Positions 1-8,843 of a stretch of 52,402 nucleotides of DNA are shown piece after piece. How positions within the stretch are numbered: position 1 is the stretch's first letter; every line of letters starts with the position of its first letter. Source of the DNA: Glaciecola sp. UBA2563 (lineage in GTDB: Bacteria; Pseudomonadota; Gammaproteobacteria; Enterobacterales; Alteromonadaceae); contig DDLV01000100.1 in NCBI GenBank assembly GCA_002340325.1, positions 1-52,402 on the forward strand, given 5' to 3'. The notes under the pieces are model-generated. The model did no database searches and was not told the origin of the DNA. It saw only the letters and a list, made by a program, of their open reading frames with translations. The position numbers and the translations under genes are program-made.

Positions 1-1
1 A

Positions 2-688
2 ATTTTTGGCGCGTCTCCAGAATCAGCGCTCAAATATTCAAAAGAGACTAATGTCGTCGAAATCTATCCAATTGCAGGTACGCGGCCGCGAGGCAAAGCA
101 AGTGACGGCAGTATCGATCCTGATTTAGACAGTCGGCTTGAATTAGATTTACGGCTAGACAAAAAAGAACAAGCTGAGCACATAATGCTGGTCGATCTCG
201 CTAGGAACGATGTTGCAAGAGTGACGCAACCCGGGACACGCTACGTCAAAGACCTATTAAAAGTTGACCGCTATTCGCACGTCATGCATTTGGTCTCCCG
301 CGTTATCGGTGAATTAAAACCGGATTTGGACGCTTTACACGCTTACCAAGCCTGCATGAACATGGGCACTTTAGTTGGTGCGCCAAAATTAAGTGCTGCG
401 ACGCTTATCAGAAAAGTTGAAAAGAAGAAACGGGGGAGCTACGGCGGTGCTGTTGGCTATCTCAATGGTAACGGCGATTTTGACACTTGCATTGTTATTA
501 GAAGTGCGTTTGTTAAGAACGAAACTGCATACATCCAAGCGGGTGCTGGTATTGTCAAAGATTCAGTACCCCAATCTGAAGCGGACGAAACTCGCGCTAA
601 AGCTCAAGCGGTGATTTCCGCCATTAGTTCTGCATCAGCTTCTATAGATGAGGTTTCATTGACAAAAAATGAGGTGCTTGAAAAATGA
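2..688 (+). CDS. trpE: Anthranilate synthase component I, C-terminal part (cut by window start)
   Basis: This is the chorismate-binding catalytic subunit, which makes anthranilate from chorismate with ammonia supplied by TrpG. The frame is open from base 2, so the N-terminal half lies outside the window. Visible family motifs in order are PIAGTRPRGK, HIMLVDLARNDVARV, GAPKLSAATLIRKVE and the C-terminal YGGAVGYLNGNGDFDTCI and AGAGIVKDSVPQSE. These contain the usual active-site and metal-site residues of the chorismate-utilising fold. The stop overlaps the trpG start by four bases (ATGA), which implies translational coupling in the trp operon. An internal ATG at 185 is not the start, because homology continues upstream of it. 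The leader and any attenuator are outside the window. Confidence 0.97.
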   Translation: MFGASPESALKYSKETNVVEIYPIAGTRPRGKASDGSIDPDLDSRLELDLRLDKKEQAEHIMLVDLARNDVARVTQPGTRYVKDLLKVDRYSHVMHLVSRVIGELKPDLDALHAYQACMNMGTLVGAPKLSAATLIRKVEKKKRGSYGGAVGYLNGNGDFDTCIVIRSAFVKNETAYIQAGAGIVKDSVPQSEADETRAKAQAVISAISSASASIDEVSLTKNEVLEK

Positions 689-1329
689 GCAACAGCCTGC
701 ACGTTGTCATGATTGATAATCAAGACTCGTTTACTTATAACCTTGTTGATGAATTGCGCATTCTTGGTATTGAGCTTTCAATTTATCGAAATACTGTAGA
801 TATCAGCACTATCGAAGAGGCGCTTATTCTTGCCTCACAGACTTCAAAAGCTGTTTTAATGCTCAGTCCAGGCCCTGGTGCACCAAGCGCCGCCGGTTGC
901 ATGCCCGCCGCCATTGCACATGCGCGAGGCAAGTATCCAGTGTTTGGCATCTGTTTGGGTCACCAAGCCATTGTTGAACACTATTCAGGTGAGGTAAAAA
1001 GAGCACCTGATGTCATGCATGGAAAAGCATCGTTAATGCAACATAAATTCGACCCAATTTTTGGCGGTTTTGAAAATCCAATGACCATTGCCAGATATCA
1101 TAGTTTAGTCGCCACAAATGTACCCGATAGTTTGCAAATTATTGCGCATAGTGATGGACTTGTCATGGCGATTTTGCATGAAGATGATAGAATGCTCGGC
1201 TTTCAGTTTCACCCAGAATCAGTACTGACTAGGGACGGAAGTAAATTGTTAGAAACAGCACTGAATTTTTTAGCGCACGATGCTTCAGATAATGGTCATT
1301 TAACACTCAACACCTCGGAGGCTGGTTAG
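685..1329 (+). CDS. trpG: Anthranilate synthase component II, glutamine amidotransferase
   Basis: TrpG hydrolyses glutamine and passes ammonia to TrpE. The 214-residue protein is a class I amidotransferase: N-terminal DNQDSFTYNLVDEL, oxyanion-loop region LSPGPGAP, nucleophile Cys90 in FGICLGHQAI, and the His-Glu pair in FQFHPESVLT near residue 180. It is a separate gene, unlike the TrpGD fusion of E. coli. It overlaps trpE by four bases at its start, and trpD begins one base after its stop, so the three genes are very probably co-translated. The length is about 20 residues over the bare domain because of a short polar C-terminal tail. Confidence 0.97.
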   Translation: MSNSLHVVMIDNQDSFTYNLVDELRILGIELSIYRNTVDISTIEEALILASQTSKAVLMLSPGPGAPSAAGCMPAAIAHARGKYPVFGICLGHQAIVEHYSGEVKRAPDVMHGKASLMQHKFDPIFGGFENPMTIARYHSLVATNVPDSLQIIAHSDGLVMAILHEDDRMLGFQFHPESVLTRDGSKLLETALNFLAHDASDNGHLTLNTSEAG

Positions 1330-1330
1330 G

Positions 1331-2353
1331 ATGCAGTTTAATACTATCCTTGAAACGATTTACGCAAAACAAGACGTCAGCCTCAGTGACAGCAGAGTAA
1401 TCTTTGACGCATTGATGCAAGGCGAGCTTGATCAGATAACAATCACTGCCCTGCTCGTCGCGCTTAAAATGAAAGGTGAATCAATTGACGAGATAGCCGG
1501 TGCTGCTAGTGCCATGGTTAAAAACGCCAAGCCATTCCCATCTCCGGATTATAGCTTTAGCGACATTGTCGGCACAGGTGGCGATGGTCACAATACTATC
1601 AACATATCAAGTTCTGCGGCGCTCGTTGCAGCTGCGTGTGGTGTTAAGGTTGCCAAACATGGCAACAAAAGCGTATCAAGCAAATCTGGCTCCTCGGATC
1701 TCTATGCGGGCTTTGGTTTGAATTTGATGATGGCACCTGAAACGGCATTGAAATGCTTAAACGAAACCAACTTTTGTTTTCTTGCCGCGCCGAATTACCA
1801 TTCAGGGGTTGCACATGTCATGCCTGTAAGAGGCGCTTTAGCAACGCGTACAATTTTTAATATTCTTGGGCCACTTGCAAATCCTGCGCAACCGACTCAC
1901 GGTGTCTACGGTGTATATTCACCTGAATTGCTTGACGTCTACGCGCAAGTGCTTGCATCTCTTGGACATCAACATGCACTGGTTGTGCATGGTAGTGGTT
2001 TAGATGAAATAACCTTGCACGACAAGACCGAAGCGAGATTTGTTACATCTGAAGGCATTGAAAACCTAACGCTTTCGCCAAGTGACTTTGGCGCAAAAAC
2101 GTTTGATATAGGCCAGTTGAAAGGCGGTGAACCCGCTGAGAATAAGCACCACACCGAAGCAGCACTTTCCGGAAAAGGTCAACCAGCACATATGCAAGCT
2201 ATTGCGGTAAATGCAGCCGCATTGTTATGGGTTAACGGCGTCGATAATGCGCTACATCAATGTTTCGATCGTGCGATGCAAGCAATGCATGAAACTACAC
2301 CATTAGATGTTATTCGAAAAGCAGCTCAAATAAGTAACGAGGCAAATACATGA
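1331..2353 (+). CDS. trpD: Anthranilate phosphoribosyltransferase
   Basis: TrpD transfers the phosphoribosyl group of PRPP to anthranilate, the second committed step of tryptophan synthesis. At 340 residues it has the normal length of the stand-alone enzyme. The glycine-rich PRPP loop GTGGDGHNTINIS and the following VAKHGNKSVSSKSGSSD segment are clear. The anthranilate-site region FLAAPNYHSGVAHVMPVRG and the NILGPLANPA segment follow. The stop codon overlaps the next start (ATGA at 2350-2353), again pointing to coupling within the trp operon. Confidence 0.97.
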   Translation: MQFNTILETIYAKQDVSLSDSRVIFDALMQGELDQITITALLVALKMKGESIDEIAGAASAMVKNAKPFPSPDYSFSDIVGTGGDGHNTINISSSAALVAAACGVKVAKHGNKSVSSKSGSSDLYAGFGLNLMMAPETALKCLNETNFCFLAAPNYHSGVAHVMPVRGALATRTIFNILGPLANPAQPTHGVYGVYSPELLDVYAQVLASLGHQHALVVHGSGLDEITLHDKTEARFVTSEGIENLTLSPSDFGAKTFDIGQLKGGEPAENKHHTEAALSGKGQPAHMQAIAVNAAALLWVNGVDNALHQCFDRAMQAMHETTPLDVIRKAAQISNEANT

Positions 2354-3741
2354 GTAATGTGTTAGCCACGATCGTTGAACACAAGCGCACAGAGGTTGCG
2401 CAACGTGAAATTGAACAACCGCTAAGCAGTTTCAAACACTTGCTTTCTCCTTCAACAAAATCGTTTGAAACAGCATTAAGTGCAGAAACTGCAGGATTCA
2501 TTTTTGAATGCAAGAAAGCATCGCCGTCGAAGGGTTTAATCAGAGAACCATTTGACCTTGATGAAATCATTGAAGCCTATTCAACTGAGGCGAGTTGTTT
2601 CAGCGTGTTAACTGACGAAAAATATTTCCAAGGTACATACGAATATTTAAAAAAAGTAACAAGCGAAGTTGCACAACCTGTGCTTAATAAGGATTTTTTT
2701 ATTAATGAATACCAGGTGTATTTAGCTCGTTTCTACAACGCAGACGCCATCTTGTTGATGTTGTCGGTGCTCGATGATGATGAATACGTATTGCTTCATA
2801 ACGTTGCCGATGAATTGGGTTTAGACGTGTTGACAGAGGTCAGTAATGAGCAGGAAACACACCGAGCATTGGCATTAAACGCGCGTATTATCGGTATCAA
2901 TAATCGCAACCTTCGCGACCTTAGTACAGACCTTGCAACAACAGAAAAACTAGTACCGCTGATAAAACAGCACCCTGACTTTGACGGCATCATTATCAGC
3001 GAGTCAGGAATATATAAATATCAAGACTTGATGCGACTTAATCCACTGGTTGACGGGTACTTAGTGGGAAGCTCATTGATGGCTGAAAAAGACTTATCAT
3101 CAGCGGTCAATCAACTTGCCTATGGTCGCGTGAAGATCTGCGGTATCACAAGTGTCGAGCAAGCCAAGTTGGTTAATCAATATCCAGTGTCATATATGGG
3201 CTTGATAATGGTGCCCGATTCCAAGCGCTTTGTCAGTGTAGAAGTCGCAAACGAAATTATTAACGAATTACCAAATCAATATGTCGGTGTTTTCCAAAAT
3301 CACATTGTTGAAGATGTTAGTAATATTGCGCATCGGCTAAATCTAGCGGCTGTCCAGCTGCACGGTAATGAGAGCGAAGAATACATATCGACGCTTCGAG
3401 AAACACTTCCAAAAGACTGTCAAATTTGGAAGGTATTTGCCGTTAGCAATGAACAGACGGTGGACATATTGTTACCCGATTGGCCAGGCGTTGATTTGTG
3501 GCTGCTCGATAGCAAAATTGGCAATCAATCGGGTGGCACAGGCAGCGCATTCGATTGGAAAACGATATCACAAAATAACCAAGAACCATTCGTTTTGGCC
3601 GGCGGTCTTTCACCAGACAACATTGTCGAAGCCGCACATACTGGTGCCGCTATTCTCGATGTAAATAGCGGTGTTGAAGACGAACCTGGACAAAAATCTG
3701 AAGAAAAATTAAAAGTGTTGTTTACGCGCTTGAGAGCATAA
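2350..3741 (+). CDS. trpC: Bifunctional indole-3-glycerol-phosphate synthase / phosphoribosylanthranilate isomerase
   Basis: This is a fused TrpC-TrpF protein of 463 residues that catalyses two successive steps. Residues about 1-255 form the IGPS barrel, with IFECKKASPSKG, PVLNKDFFINEYQ, IIGINNRNLRDL, IIISESGI and GYLVGSSLM. Residues about 258-463 form the PRAI barrel, with RVKICGIT (catalytic Cys), GLIMVPDSKRFV, AAVQLHGNE, the catalytic Asp in LLDSKIG, FVLAGGLSPDNI and LDVNSGVEDEPG. The fusion matches the E. coli arrangement even though trpG and trpD are separate here. It starts inside the trpD stop and ends 18 bases before trpB. Confidence 0.96.
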   Translation: MSNVLATIVEHKRTEVAQREIEQPLSSFKHLLSPSTKSFETALSAETAGFIFECKKASPSKGLIREPFDLDEIIEAYSTEASCFSVLTDEKYFQGTYEYLKKVTSEVAQPVLNKDFFINEYQVYLARFYNADAILLMLSVLDDDEYVLLHNVADELGLDVLTEVSNEQETHRALALNARIIGINNRNLRDLSTDLATTEKLVPLIKQHPDFDGIIISESGIYKYQDLMRLNPLVDGYLVGSSLMAEKDLSSAVNQLAYGRVKICGITSVEQAKLVNQYPVSYMGLIMVPDSKRFVSVEVANEIINELPNQYVGVFQNHIVEDVSNIAHRLNLAAVQLHGNESEEYISTLRETLPKDCQIWKVFAVSNEQTVDILLPDWPGVDLWLLDSKIGNQSGGTGSAFDWKTISQNNQEPFVLAGGLSPDNIVEAAHTGAAILDVNSGVEDEPGQKSEEKLKVLFTRLRA

Positions 3742-3759
3742 ATAGGCGGAAGAGAGTAT

Positions 3760-4941
3760 ATGAATCATTTAGCAACAAAATTCGGCGACTTTGGCGGGAT
3801 GTATGTGCCAGAGTTGTTAGTACCAGCACTCGATCAATTAGAGGCAGAGTTCCTAAAAGCACAAGACGACCCAGACTTTCAAAAAGAGTTCATGGCGTTA
3901 CTCAAAGACTACGCTGGACGCCCTACGTCAATGACGTTGACGCGCAATCTCGTAGCAAATCCAAACGTAAAACTCTATCTCAAAAGAGAGGACCTGCTTC
4001 ACGGCGGCGCGCACAAGACGAATCAAGTGCTTGGACAAGCATTACTCACTAAACGCATGGGCAAAACTGAAGTTATTGCTGAAACAGGCGCTGGTCAACA
4101 CGGCGTAGCAACTGCCCTCGCGTGTGCATTACTTGGGCTAAAAGCAAGAATTTATATGGGCGCTAAAGATGTTGAGCGCCAAGCACCAAACGTGTTCAGA
4201 ATGAAATTGATGGGCGCAAAGGTTATTCCTGTTGATTCTGGCTCAGGCACGCTAAAAGATGCCGTAAACGAAGCAATGCGAGACTGGTCTGCAAATTACG
4301 AAAACGCACACTATCTTCTCGGTACAGCCGCAGGTCCGCATCCCTTCCCTACCATTGTACGTGAATACCATCGCATGATTGGCGAAGAGACGCGTGCACA
4401 AATAATGGAAAAAGAAGGTAGATTACCAGACGCCGTAGTAGCTTGCGTTGGCGGTGGCTCAAATGCGATTGGGATGTTTGCAGATTTTATTGACGATCCT
4501 GATGTTCGTTTGATAGGCGTTGAGCCCGCTGGCAAAGGTATTCATACCAAGGAGCACGGTGCAACCATCTGCAAAGGCACCAAAGGAATTTTGCACGGTG
4601 CTTTCACCTTCATTATGCAGGACGAAGTAGGACAAATTGAAGAGTCTTATTCTGTGAGCGCAGGCTTAGATTATCCTGCAGTTGGTCCTCAACACGCGTA
4701 TCTTCATGATATTGGTCGTGCTGAGTACTTTGCCGTGACAGACACTGAAGCGCTAAATGCGTTTCAGCTTCTTGCAAGAAAAGAAGGGATTATTCCAGCG
4801 CTTGAGTCATCCCATGCACTCGCGCATGCCATTACCATGGCCGAAGAAGCACAAGACGGTACGATCATTGTTGTAAATATGTCGGGCAGAGGTGATAAAG
4901 ACCTCGCGCACGTAACAAAAATTCTTGGAGATTCGATTTAA
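3760..4941 (+). CDS. trpB: Tryptophan synthase beta subunit
   Basis: TrpB condenses indole with serine using pyridoxal phosphate and forms the alpha2-beta2 complex with TrpA. The 393-residue protein carries the PLP Schiff-base lysine in HGGAHKTNQVLGQ (Lys86), EVIAETGAGQHGVA, the phosphate-binding glycine loop VACVGGGSNAIGMF and the C-terminal VNMSGRGDKDLAHV. The start is well supported by a purine-rich GGAAGAG a few bases upstream. The stop TAA is directly followed by the trpA ATG with no gap. This is a TrpB1-type sequence, adjacent to its partner as expected. Confidence 0.98.
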   Translation: MNHLATKFGDFGGMYVPELLVPALDQLEAEFLKAQDDPDFQKEFMALLKDYAGRPTSMTLTRNLVANPNVKLYLKREDLLHGGAHKTNQVLGQALLTKRMGKTEVIAETGAGQHGVATALACALLGLKARIYMGAKDVERQAPNVFRMKLMGAKVIPVDSGSGTLKDAVNEAMRDWSANYENAHYLLGTAAGPHPFPTIVREYHRMIGEETRAQIMEKEGRLPDAVVACVGGGSNAIGMFADFIDDPDVRLIGVEPAGKGIHTKEHGATICKGTKGILHGAFTFIMQDEVGQIEESYSVSAGLDYPAVGPQHAYLHDIGRAEYFAVTDTEALNAFQLLARKEGIIPALESSHALAHAITMAEEAQDGTIIVVNMSGRGDKDLAHVTKILGDSI

Positions 4942-5772
4942 ATGGCTTCAACAAAATACTCAGGGACGGGTCGTTACGACAATATGTTTGAATCGCTGTC
5001 CGACCAAAATCAGGGCGCTTTTATTCCATTTGTCATGCTCGGTGATCCAGACATTGAGACAAGCTTACAGATCATTTTGAGCTTAATAGAAGGCGGCGCT
5101 AACGCACTGGAGCTCGGTATTCCCTATTCTGATCCAATCGCTGATGGCCCGACTATCCAACAAGCGAGTATTCGCGCGTTGGACTCAGGTGTTAAACCAC
5201 AAGACTGCTTGCAGATCATTGCGAAAGTAAGAAACGTTTATCCAGATATTCCTATAGGGCTACTGCTTTACAGTAATCTTGTGCTTGCGGCGGGCATTGA
5301 TGAGTTTTATCAGCAGGCGTCAACATCAGGTGTCGATTCTATTCTAATTGCAGATGTGCCCATTCGAGAAGTCTTACCCTTCATGCAAATCGCGACTGCA
5401 CACAACATAAATCAAATTATGATTGCACCACCCAATGCATCATCTGAGACATTATCCTCAATTGCTGAGTTATCTTCAGGGTATACCTATTTACTCGGTC
5501 GCGCAGGTGTCACAGGGGCAGAAACTGCTGCAACGATTCCAACAAAAGACTTAATCGACAAGTTATCCAGTTATGGTGTGGCACCACCAGTACTCGGATT
5601 CGGGATCTCAAAACCAGAACAAGTCAAAGCAGCAATTGAATCAGGCGCCGCGGGTGCAATTGCTGGCTCTGCTACCGTTAATATAATTGCACAGCACCTT
5701 GATGACATCCCTACTCTGTTAGACAAGTTAAAAGCATTCAGCGGCGAGATGAAAGCAGCGACAATAACATAG
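4942..5772 (+). CDS. trpA: Tryptophan synthase alpha subunit
   Basis: TrpA cleaves indole-3-glycerol phosphate and channels indole to TrpB. The 276-residue protein aligns to the family from RYDNMFESL onward, so about ten residues precede the usual start. FIPFVMLGDPD, the catalytic Glu and Asp in ELGIPYSDPIADGP, YLLGRAGVTGAE and VLGFGISKPEQ are all present. It starts at the base after the trpB stop, so the exact start is fixed by coupling. The last trp gene of the operon, it is followed 12 bases later by yciI. Confidence 0.97.
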   Translation: MASTKYSGTGRYDNMFESLSDQNQGAFIPFVMLGDPDIETSLQIILSLIEGGANALELGIPYSDPIADGPTIQQASIRALDSGVKPQDCLQIIAKVRNVYPDIPIGLLLYSNLVLAAGIDEFYQQASTSGVDSILIADVPIREVLPFMQIATAHNINQIMIAPPNASSETLSSIAELSSGYTYLLGRAGVTGAETAATIPTKDLIDKLSSYGVAPPVLGFGISKPEQVKAAIESGAAGAIAGSATVNIIAQHLDDIPTLLDKLKAFSGEMKAATIT

Positions 5773-5784
5773 GCAGTAAACGAC

Positions 5785-6084
5785 ATGTATTATGTGATTT
5801 ATGCAAAAGATAAACCTAACTCCTTAGCAAAACGACTCGAGTCTAGACCGCTGCACTTAGCGCGGCTTGAAGCGCTAAAAGACCAAGGAAAGCTATTAGT
5901 AGCGGGCCCAATGCCTGCAATTGATAGCGAAGATCCAGGTGAAGCCGGATTCACCGGCTCCGTGATAATAGCCGACTTTGAGTCGTTAGAAGACGCGGAA
6001 ACCTGGGCTTCCAAAGACCCTTATTTAACAGCAGATGTGTATGAAGAAGTGAAGGTAAGCCCGTTTAAGTTTGTTTTGCCCTGA
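5785..6084 (+). CDS. yciI: YciI family protein
   Basis: This small 99-residue protein belongs to the YCII/dimeric alpha-beta barrel family. The start YYVIYAKDKPNSL, the HLARLEAL segment, GKLLVAGPMPAID and DPGEAGFTGSVIIADF closely follow my memory of E. coli YciI, including the His-Asp type residues thought to form a polar pocket in the family. No reaction is established. It lies 12 bases downstream of trpA on the same strand and is probably transcribed with the trp genes. Its genomic closeness to trp genes is shared with enteric bacteria. Confidence 0.9.
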   Translation: MYYVIYAKDKPNSLAKRLESRPLHLARLEALKDQGKLLVAGPMPAIDSEDPGEAGFTGSVIIADFESLEDAETWASKDPYLTADVYEEVKVSPFKFVLP

Positions 6085-6163
6085 AGCGTCTGTGGTAACA
6101 GGACATCATGTTTCAAGCAAGTAGCAAATATACTTTTTAAATGGCAACTTCTAGGACTATTCA

Positions 6164-7075
6164 ATGAAATCTCTTCTCTTAATACTTTTAGTCGTCGCGT
6201 CATTAACGAAGTCCTTTAACGTAAATGCTGAACGCATCGCATTAGTCGCCGCCTACCAAGGCGAACTCGATGCGATTTTAGATTTTATACCGGATGAACA
6301 AGTAGAAGACGTTAAGATAATCAATGGGCTTCGGTTTACACTGGCCACTGCTTATGGCAAAAAGCTAATTATATTTAAAACGAATGTCAGTACAGTCAAT
6401 GCTGCAATGAGTACCCAACTGGCGTTGAGTCATTTTGAGGTTGATGCGTTGTTGTTTTCGGGTGTCGCTGGTGGCATAAACCCCGCATTGGAAAAGGGTG
6501 ATATAGCCATTCCAAAAGCGTGGGTTTACCATGCTGAAGGCGCTTATTTTAACGAAACATCTCCAGACTCCGATGAGTACATTATTCCTGAAAGAAGCAG
6601 AGAACGACTAAGGGACGGTAACTATGGGATGCACCATCCTCGTGCCGTAAGTGCTATCAAATCAGGGTTGAGTAAAGCCATTGAAAAACGAAGCTTTGAT
6701 GCAGATCCCGACTTATTAGCCGTTGCACAAATAGCTGTAAGCAATTTACAGGCAGAAGAACCGACAGCATTACTCAATGCCAAAGGGCTGCCAGCTACTA
6801 TTAAAATTGGCGGCACTGGCGTTGCAGGACCAGTGTTTATGGACAATGCACAATATCGCGAGTTTGTTTATAGCACTTGGCAAGCAGACTCACTCGATAT
6901 GGAAAGCACAGCTGTTGCGCATGTTTGTTGGTCGAACAATGTACCCTTTATTATTATTCGCTCGCTCAGTGATCTAGCGGGTGCTCAAAAAGGCGAAAAT
7001 GAATTCACCGAATTTGCTGCTAAAGCCGAAAAAAATGCCGCTCGAGTACTAGCATCTTTGCTGCAAGAACTTTGA
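6164..7075 (+). CDS. Secreted MTA/SAH nucleosidase-like protein (PNP/UDP family)
   Basis: This 303-residue protein is a nucleoside phosphorylase/nucleosidase-fold enzyme preceded by a signal peptide (hydrophobic residues 4-20, probable cleavage after FNVNA near 22), so it should act in the periplasm. Family marks are ALLFSGVAGGINP, the purine/ribose-site SLDMESTAVAHVC and the catalytic Asp in IIRSLSDLAG, arranged as in 5-methylthioadenosine/S-adenosylhomocysteine nucleosidase. Cytoplasmic Mtn/Pfs is about 230 residues. Here an insertion of some 60 residues follows the first ligand-binding segment. The substrate is unknown: MTA, SAH or another nucleoside. It is a single gene with its own upstream gap. 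Confidence 0.8.
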   Translation: MKSLLLILLVVASLTKSFNVNAERIALVAAYQGELDAILDFIPDEQVEDVKIINGLRFTLATAYGKKLIIFKTNVSTVNAAMSTQLALSHFEVDALLFSGVAGGINPALEKGDIAIPKAWVYHAEGAYFNETSPDSDEYIIPERSRERLRDGNYGMHHPRAVSAIKSGLSKAIEKRSFDADPDLLAVAQIAVSNLQAEEPTALLNAKGLPATIKIGGTGVAGPVFMDNAQYREFVYSTWQADSLDMESTAVAHVCWSNNVPFIIIRSLSDLAGAQKGENEFTEFAAKAEKNAARVLASLLQEL

Positions 7076-7343
7076 TATAGCAACGGGCTATTTTGTTTGT
7101 TGTAGTAGACTGCTACCTTCCCTTAATACGTTAACCCTAGCTACGTAACCCCGACAGCGTAACCTTAATGTATTATACGTATATAAAAATATAACTACAC
7201 ACAATCTTTTATACCAAAACTACCCATAAGTCTATTTTATTTGTAATTAAAAAACGTTATTATGTTGATTATGCGGTAATATTGCGTAAATTTTGCTCGT
7301 TTTGTAATTTTACTACCATTTATCAAATATCTAGGTCGGAACC

Positions 7344-7652
7344 ATGAGTCTTAAAAAACAATATCTTAAATCAAAACCAATTTGCAAAGTGACGTTTAAA
7401 TTATCCAAAGAAGAGTCAAAAAGTGCATCAAATGTTGCGCTTGTAGGTGACTTCAACGGATGGGATGAAAGCGCTTTATCGATGAAAAAGCTAAAGAATG
7501 GCGGCTTTACCGCAACTGTAAATTTGGATAAAGATAAGCTCTATCAATTTAGATATTTACTCAACGGAAAAGAATGGGAAAATGATTGGGAAGCTGATAG
7601 CTATATTCCTTCGCCAGTGTCCTACGATGAAAACTCTGTGGTGAGAGTATAG
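7344..7652 (+). CDS. Standalone CBM48/AMPK-type glycogen-binding domain protein
   Basis: This 102-residue protein consists almost entirely of one early-set/CBM48 domain. The core VALVGDFNGWDESALSM, the F-x-A/T-x-V strand and QFRYLLNGKEWENDWEAD are the features seen in the glycogen-binding module of AMPK beta subunits and the N-terminal module of isoamylases. No catalytic domain follows and no signal peptide is seen, so it is presumably a cytoplasmic polysaccharide-binding or regulatory protein. No glycogen genes are nearby. It is separated from the upstream gene by 268 AT-rich bases and is convergent with the AI-2E permease. Confidence 0.82.
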   Translation: MSLKKQYLKSKPICKVTFKLSKEESKSASNVALVGDFNGWDESALSMKKLKNGGFTATVNLDKDKLYQFRYLLNGKEWENDWEADSYIPSPVSYDENSVVRV

Positions 7653-7694
7653 TTAAGCGCATTTGTTGCCACTTAACTCTCTATTTTGTATCTG

Positions 7695-7715
7695 GGCGCT
7701 ACCAATACTAGCGCC
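7695..7715. terminator. Hairpin between convergent genes
   Basis: A 7-bp perfect stem (GGCGCTA / TAGCGCC) with a 7-base loop lies between the convergent CBM48 gene and AI-2E permease gene. It lacks a clear T-run on either side, so termination on either strand is only a guess from position. Confidence 0.35.
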
Positions 7716-7724
7716 TGATTAAAG

Positions 7725-8783
7725 CTAAGTCTTTAATGATATTTGATGTGTCGGTCCAATCTCCTCTGTGGTGTCCGACAACAGAATCGCCAGCCATCTA
7801 GTATCTTCGTGGCTCTCTAAGGCTATTTTTACTACCATTGTTAACGGCACTGACAATAACATGCCAACCGTTCCTAATAGCCAACCCCAGAAAATTAATG
7901 ATAAAAACACAACAAGTGTTGATAAACCCAACCCTTTTCCCATAAATCGTGGTTCAACAACATTTCCCATGACAGTGTTCACAACAATGAACCCGAGACC
8001 AGTAAGCCCAGCTTTCGCAAATCCAAATTCCACAAATGCCATTAATACAGCCGGTATAGCCGCGATAATTGAGCCAATATTCGGAATGAAGTTAAGCATA
8101 AAGGCAAGCACTGACCACAACATAAAATGATCAACACCCAAAACGTAAAGCCAGATACCGATGCCCACGCCAGTTGCAAGACTCACCAACATTTTAATGA
8201 CGAGATATTGATTGACAGATTCTAAAAACCTGTCGATATGTGACAACTGCATATCAGGATCGGCTAAAGCAACATGCACTCTTGCTGGCATAGACTTGGC
8301 TTCAAACAGCATAAAAATAACGGTAAGTAGAATCAAAAATACGTTTGAAAGCACAATTCCCATGCCAGATAGAATATTGGTGGCGAGATTCATTGCCATG
8401 CTGGGGTCAAAATGCGTAGCAATTAGGCTTTTGTCTAGATTGATATTAAACCCTGCTAGCTGCTCAATTATCCATGCAAATTCGCCCGCGAGTTGTTCAT
8501 TGTAATTTGGAAGATTCTGTCTAAACTCAGTCATAGACTGGCTTATTAGACCAGCCAACATAAATCCAATAATTACTAGCGTTAGTATAACTATGGTGAT
8601 GGATAGCCATCTAGGTACTGCAAATTTGGCCATCCATGAGATTAATGGACTGACGGCAATGGCGATAAACGCCGAAAGTAAAAATGGCACAAGAATAACA
8701 CTAGCAGCCTTAACACCTGCCAGCACCACGACCAGTGCTGCCATTACCAATAGAACCTTAACCGTAGGTGATTGAATATCCAT
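7725..8783 (-). CDS. AI-2E family transporter (PerM/YdiK-like permease)
   Basis: This is a 352-residue polytopic inner-membrane protein of the AI-2E exporter/PerM family. The first two hydrophobic segments (about 8-25 and 29-50) are followed by a third near 58-80. A soluble stretch of some 70 residues follows, then a cluster of C-terminal membrane segments with the family-like motifs FIPNIGSIIAAIP, GNVVEPRFMGKGLGLSTLVV and FWGWLLGTVGMLLSVPLT. Members export small molecules or act as antiporters; the substrate cannot be read from sequence. GGAAAA lies a few bases before the ATG. It is divergent from folX by 60 bases. Confidence 0.85.
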   Translation of the reverse strand: MDIQSPTVKVLLVMAALVVVLAGVKAASVILVPFLLSAFIAIAVSPLISWMAKFAVPRWLSITIVILTLVIIGFMLAGLISQSMTEFRQNLPNYNEQLAGEFAWIIEQLAGFNINLDKSLIATHFDPSMAMNLATNILSGMGIVLSNVFLILLTVIFMLFEAKSMPARVHVALADPDMQLSHIDRFLESVNQYLVIKMLVSLATGVGIGIWLYVLGVDHFMLWSVLAFMLNFIPNIGSIIAAIPAVLMAFVEFGFAKAGLTGLGFIVVNTVMGNVVEPRFMGKGLGLSTLVVFLSLIFWGWLLGTVGMLLSVPLTMVVKIALESHEDTRWLAILLSDTTEEIGPTHQISLKT

Positions 8784-8843
8784 TAATTTTCCGTTTTATA
8801 AACATAACGATAGCAACAAAACTCAAAGGGAATCTAACTTCTA

